Below are positions 60,900 to 64,000 of a DNA stretch of 64,000 nucleotides, one piece after another. This DNA comes from Pseudomonas azerbaijanoccidentalis (lineage in GTDB: Bacteria > Pseudomonadota > Gammaproteobacteria > Pseudomonadales > Pseudomonadaceae): the NCBI RefSeq assembly GCF_019145495.1, contig NZ_JAHSTU010000004.1, positions 558,001 to 622,000 on the forward strand. Direction: 5' to 3'. The first letter of the stretch is position 1. Every line of letters begins with the position of its first letter. The position numbers were made by a program, and so were the translations under genes. The notes beneath the pieces were generated by a model. The model worked only from the letters and a program-made list of their open reading frames with translations, had not been told where the DNA came from and ran no database searches.

Positions 60900-61032
60900 G
60901 GAGGGTAGCCTTGCTCCTGAAGATTCAATGTGTAACAGACCATGTTCCGGGCAGAATGTCGCTATTTAATTGGCCCATGAACCGAAGCGCGCGGCTGACG
61001 TCTAACGGCCACTACTGATCAGGAGTTACACG
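60900..61032. promoter_or_regulatory. divergent control region of clsA and DUF3617 gene
   Basis: 133 bp between the two start codons. Promoters in both directions are expected; none is clear by eye. The ATCAGGAGTTACACG site supplies the ribosome-binding site for the right gene. Confidence 0.4.
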
Positions 61033-61554
61033 ATGAACGTTCGTCTGCTGGGTTTGGCCATTACGCTGGGTTTGGCACTTCCTGTGGCCGCTCAGGCGCA
61101 GATGCTGCAGCCGGGTTTGTGGGAATTGACCTCAAGCAACATGAAGGTTGATGACCAGAACCTGCCGGATCTGCAATTGATCCTCGGTCAGATACAAAGC
61201 CAGATGACCCCTGAACAGCGCGCGCAGCTGGAAAAACAGGGCATCACCATGGGGGGCAAAGGCATTCGCGCATGCCTGACGCCGGAGCAGGTCAAGTCCG
61301 ATAACATTCCGCTGACCGACCCGCAATCGGGCTGCAAACAGGAAATTACCGAGCGCACCGGCAATCAGTGGAAATTCCGTTTCAGCTGCCCGAAAGCGCA
61401 AGGTGCGGGTGTTGCTACGTTCCTGAGTGACCGTGAGTTCACCACCAAGGTCAACGGCACATTCAATGCCACCGGCATTCAGCAGAAGGGCAGCCTCGAT
61501 ACACGCGCCGTGTGGTTAGGGCAGGATTGCGGCACCGTCAAACCACGGGCTTAA
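61033..61554 (+). CDS. DUF3617-family exported protein
   Basis: 173 aa. Signal peptide RLLGLAITLGLALPVAAQAQ, then the DUF3617 pattern: QPGLWELTSSNMKV near the mature N-terminus and cysteines in CLTPEQV, GCKQEI, FSCPKA and DCG, likely forming disulfides in the periplasm. The biochemical role of the family is unknown. AGGAG precedes the ATG. A strong hairpin follows. Confidence 0.88.
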   Translation: MNVRLLGLAITLGLALPVAAQAQMLQPGLWELTSSNMKVDDQNLPDLQLILGQIQSQMTPEQRAQLEKQGITMGGKGIRACLTPEQVKSDNIPLTDPQSGCKQEITERTGNQWKFRFSCPKAQGAGVATFLSDREFTTKVNGTFNATGIQQKGSLDTRAVWLGQDCGTVKPRA

Positions 61555-61558
61555 AACG

Positions 61559-61596
61559 CTTCGCAGGCAAGCCGGGTTGCCGACTTGCCTGCGAAG
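61559..61596. terminator. hairpin between DUF3617 gene and thrS-like gene
   Basis: Perfect 13-bp arms CTTCGCAGGCAAG (61559-61571) and CTTGCCTGCGAAG (61584-61596) with a 12-base loop. It sits between convergent genes. The tail is T-poor, so it may be a REP-like palindrome that also acts as a terminator. Confidence 0.65.
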
Positions 61597-61604
61597 GTTT
61601 CCAT

Positions 61605-62498
61605 TCAGACCCCGGCTATCCCCGGCTGACTCAACCACTCACACACTGCCTCGACCTTCATCCTGCCAAAATCCTCCCCGCTGTTGCTGCGCACACTGAC
61701 AAATCCGCCGGCCTGTTCCTTCTCCCCAACCACGACCAGATACGGCACCGTTTGGCTGTGCTGGCGAATCTTGTAGCGGACCTTTTCGTTGCGCAGATCT
61801 GCCAGGGCGCGAACGCCGCCACGACGTAAGGTCTCGGTGACCGCGTGTGCGTAGGTTGCCTGGCGGTCATCCATGCTGACGACCATGACATGCGCCGGCA
61901 AACGCCAATATTGCAGCTCCTGGTGGCTGGACCAGCAGGTTCCATAGACCCGTTGCTGCAGGGTGCCGCTGATGTGATCAAGGGCGAATGCCTGTAACAC
62001 CTTGGTAGTGGGCACATGCGGGCCAGTGGTCCAGTACTCGGTGTCACCGAGGCGATAGAGCGAGAGGTTTTCAGAGGAGGATGTCGCGCGGCGTCGGATT
62101 GAGTGGTTGGTCGCCGCCAGCGATTGCATGCGCGCTTCAATGAGCGGCAGGTCGGTCGCTGCCAAGGCGCGCTCGACAGCGAACTCGCAAAAGAACCCGT
62201 CACCCAATGCCGAGCCCACACGCATCTGTGCGTGTGGGTGCAGTTGCTTGACGGCCATCGCCAGCATCAGCGTGCAGGAGCGGCGCAGGATCTCCAGGCC
62301 GTCTGGTTCCTGCGGCGTCACGATGCTGACCCGGGCATTGGCCTGGACCATGTATTCACAATCCACCAACACACCGTTGACGCGTCCTGCCACCGCCGCA
62401 CTGGCCAGCCCCAGGCCAATACTCGCGGCGATTTCATGCACGGTCAGTGATTGGTCGTACTCACGCAATGAACCATCGGGCAGGGTGATCTGGATCAT
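61605..62498 (-). CDS. threonyl-tRNA synthetase-like protein lacking the catalytic domain
   Basis: 297 aa against about 640 for ThrRS. Residues 1-61 are a TGS domain (ITLPDGSLREYD; AGRVNGVLVD). About 62-190 match a shortened N2 editing domain (GPHVP at 159-163; RVYGTCW), but the His residues of the HxxxH editing motif are replaced (RRSCTLML) and the cysteine before GPHVP is absent. About 199-291 match the anticodon-binding domain (ADLRNEKVRYKIRQHS). The class II catalytic core between them is missing, so it cannot charge tRNA. Neighbours (gamma-carbonic anhydrase-like and ZnuA-like genes on the same strand) suggest a Zur-type zinc-starvation operon. Function unknown. Confidence 0.85.
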   Translation of the reverse strand: MIQITLPDGSLREYDQSLTVHEIAASIGLGLASAAVAGRVNGVLVDCEYMVQANARVSIVTPQEPDGLEILRRSCTLMLAMAVKQLHPHAQMRVGSALGDGFFCEFAVERALAATDLPLIEARMQSLAATNHSIRRRATSSSENLSLYRLGDTEYWTTGPHVPTTKVLQAFALDHISGTLQQRVYGTCWSSHQELQYWRLPAHVMVVSMDDRQATYAHAVTETLRRGGVRALADLRNEKVRYKIRQHSQTVPYLVVVGEKEQAGGFVSVRSNSGEDFGRMKVEAVCEWLSQPGIAGV

Positions 62499-62593
62499 GA
62501 TTGTTGTTCTCGAATGCTTCGATCACACGCGCTAGCGGATAAACCATAGAACCAAACCCGGTCCGCTGTCATGTAGACATTTGTCGAGGCATT

Positions 62594-63154
62594 TCAAAAC
62601 TCGTTTTGCAGGGCTTTATAACCACGTACCAGGTCGACATTGGTACGCGCCACGTCCTCGGAAAACTCCGAGGCGCTGACGCTCACCGGCGGGTATTGCG
62701 ACAGGTCCGTGTTCGGCCCGATGCGTGTGGTGGAGGGCACGTAGAACGCCTTGGGCAAGTCTCGCCCGTCGACCACCGAGTTATGGCGTACCACGCAGCC
62801 ATCGCCAACGTGGCAATTGAACAACACGCTGTTGAAGCCGATGAACACCCGATTGCCGACGGTGCAGGGGCCATGAACGATCGAGCGATGGGCGATGGAA
62901 CTGAACTCGCCGATGGTCACCGCTGCACCGGATTTGGAGTGGATGACCACACCGTCCTGGATATTCGAATTGGCGCCAATGGTGATGGGTTGCATGTCCC
63001 CGGTCTCGTCGACTTCATCGGCGCGAATCACTGCGTAGGGACCGACGAATACGTTCTCGCCGATCACCACTTTGCCGCAGATGATTGCGGTTTTATCCAC
63101 ATAGGCGGACTCGGCTATCCGCGGTAAATCCCCCGAGGGATTCTTGCGGATCAT
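62594..63154 (-). CDS. gamma-carbonic anhydrase-like hexapeptide-repeat protein
   Basis: 186 aa. Left-handed beta-helix of hexapeptide repeats (AIICGKVVIGENVFVGPYAVIRADE...). The three histidines that bind metal in gamma-carbonic anhydrases are present: H72 (DGVVIH), H89 and H94 (IAHRSIVHG). It is therefore a plausible metalloenzyme and trimer. Its start overlaps the stop of the ZnuA-like gene (63151-63154), so it is cotranslated with it. In several Pseudomonas such genes lie in zinc-responsive clusters. Confidence 0.88.
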   Translation of the reverse strand: MIRKNPSGDLPRIAESAYVDKTAIICGKVVIGENVFVGPYAVIRADEVDETGDMQPITIGANSNIQDGVVIHSKSGAAVTIGEFSSIAHRSIVHGPCTVGNRVFIGFNSVLFNCHVGDGCVVRHNSVVDGRDLPKAFYVPSTTRIGPNTDLSQYPPVSVSASEFSEDVARTNVDLVRGYKALQNEF

Positions 63155-64000
63155 GGTTTGCTCAACGCGTTGTACAGGGTGTTCAGGTTGTATTCGAACA
63201 GCCCGGTAAAGGTACTCGCCGGACCGCTTGCTGCGAGCGCATCGGAGTACAGCGTGCCGCCAATCTTTGCGCCGCTTTCGTCGGCGATCTGTTTGAGCAG
63301 GCGTGCGTCTTTGATGTTTTCCATGAACACGGCTTTGACCTTGGCCTGTCGAATCTGGGTGATCAGCGCAGCGACTTCCGCGGCCGAAGGCTCACGCTCG
63401 GTGGACAACCCTTGTGGGGCCATGAAGTCGATCCCGTAGGCTTGGCCGAGATAGCCAAAGGCATCGTGTGAGGTGACGATCTTGCGGTTGCCTGGAGGAA
63501 GCGCGCCGAGTTTGGTTTTGGCTTCGGCAAGCAGGGTGTAAATCTGTTTGAGGTAGGCGGCACTGTTGCGTTGATAGTCGGCCTGGTTCGCAGGGTCTGC
63601 AGCGATAAGCGCTTTTGTGATGTTGCTGACGTACAACTCGGCGTTCGCCAGATTGTGCCAGGCATGGGGGTCGGGAATGGTCTCGCCGTCTTCATCCAGG
63701 TCTCTTGGAATAACACCGCGGCTGGCGCTCATTACTGGCGCTTTGGTTTCGGTGCTGGTCACCAGTCTATCCAGCCAAGGCTCGAAACCCAGGCCATTCT
63801 TTATGATCAGTTTTGCCTTGAGCAGCGCCTGGGCGTCGTCCGGCGTCGGCTCGTAGGTGTGAGCGTCGGCGTCGGGCCCCACCATGTTAGTGATCTGGAC
63901 GTGGTCGCCACCGACCTGCAGGGTCATGTCGGCGAGGATGCTGAAACTGGTGACCACCTGAAGTTTTTCCGCCGCGGACAGTGACATGGACAACATCAAA
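63151..64000 (-). CDS. znuA: zinc/manganese ABC transporter substrate-binding protein (ZnuA-like), partial
   Basis: At least 282 aa; the start lies beyond the right edge, with the end of a signal peptide (SLSAAEKLQVV) visible. It is a cluster A-I (ZnuA/MntC/TroA) periplasmic metal receptor. Ligand-bearing segments are ADAHTYEP, DPHAWHN, TSHDAFGYL and the late TLYSDALAASG (the Asp), i.e. three His and one Asp. The histidine-rich loop of E. coli ZnuA is not seen. It heads the visible part of an operon with the gamma-carbonic anhydrase-like and ThrRS-like genes. Zinc is more likely than manganese from that context. A DnaA box (63093-63101) lies just past its stop. Confidence 0.9.
   Translation of the reverse strand, partial: LMLSMSLSAAEKLQVVTSFSILADMTLQVGGDHVQITNMVGPDADAHTYEPTPDDAQALLKAKLIIKNGLGFEPWLDRLVTSTETKAPVMSASRGVIPRDLDEDGETIPDPHAWHNLANAELYVSNITKALIAADPANQADYQRNSAAYLKQIYTLLAEAKTKLGALPPGNRKIVTSHDAFGYLGQAYGIDFMAPQGLSTEREPSAAEVAALITQIRQAKVKAVFMENIKDARLLKQIADESGAKIGGTLYSDALAASGPASTFTGLFEYNLNTLYNALSKP

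Noticed and set aside
62499..62593. Zur box between the ThrRS-like and carbonic anhydrase-like genes
   Set aside because: No convincing AT-rich palindrome is present; the operon operator is more likely upstream of the ZnuA-like gene, outside the window.

Overview
The window is a chromosomal origin segment of a Pseudomonas, most likely of the P. fluorescens group. Three things support this. Gene order from the LysM gene (tsaP-like) to atpC and glmUS is the classic Pseudomonas oriC neighbourhood: tsaP-def-fmt-rsmB-trkA, lpxL-tag-glyQS-gmhB-plsC, gyrB-recF-dnaN-dnaA, rpmH-rnpA-yidD-yidC-mnmE, mnmG-rsmG-parA-parB, atpIBEFHAGDC, glmU-glmR-glmS. The proteins resemble Pseudomonas orthologues that I recognise from memory. 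GC is high, and REP-type palindromes built around GGAGCTGCCGnAGGCTGCGAT-like arms occur between genes. I saw no rRNA or tRNA gene, insertion sequence, prophage or CRISPR array.

Layout. 0-12 kb: tsaP, formylation and rRNA methylation genes (def, fmt, rsmB), potassium uptake (trkA), small TPR and PilZ proteins, then lpxL, tag, glyQS, gmhB and plsC. 12-15 kb: a divergent two-component pair inserted between plsC and gyrB. 15-21 kb: gyrB, recF, dnaN and dnaA on the minus strand. 21.0-21.6 kb: oriC, with DnaA boxes and an AT-rich stretch. 21.6-30.3 kb: rpmH to parB on the plus strand, interrupted at 25.5-26.1 kb by a second AT-rich, DnaA-box-containing origin-like gap. 30.3-37.6 kb: the F1Fo ATP synthase operon with a good sigma70 promoter. 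37.7-41.9 kb: glmU, glmR and glmS, with an empty attTn7 site.

From 42 kb the content is accessory or lineage-variable: LysR and GST; a large PNPOx-like/flavin reductase/ferredoxin fusion; a DUF3142 lipoprotein with a 705-aa exported partner; a LysE exporter divergent from an Lrp-type regulator; dihydrolipoamide dehydrogenase (Lpd3 type); then a tightly overlapping four-gene operon of three SPFH (HflK/HflC-like) membrane proteins plus a P1B-type metal ATPase. In this ATPase gene a 29-bp tandem duplication shifts the frame and removes the last membrane helix. After it come cyclopropane fatty acid synthase and cardiolipin synthase (convergent), a DUF3617 protein, and the 3' end of a zinc-starvation-type operon: a ZnuA-like binding protein, a gamma-carbonic anhydrase-like protein, and a threonyl-tRNA synthetase-like protein that lacks the whole catalytic domain.

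Replication and segregation signals run through the window. I count 31 perfect TTATCCACA boxes on either strand, where about 0.5 is expected by chance, and all but one lie in the first 47 kb. There are four perfect GTTCCACGTGGAAC parS sites, all inside genes, on the same replicon segment as parA/parB. The most interesting candidates for new biology are the SPFH-trio/P1B-ATPase operon with its histidine-rich leader and the catalytic-core-less ThrRS paralogue.
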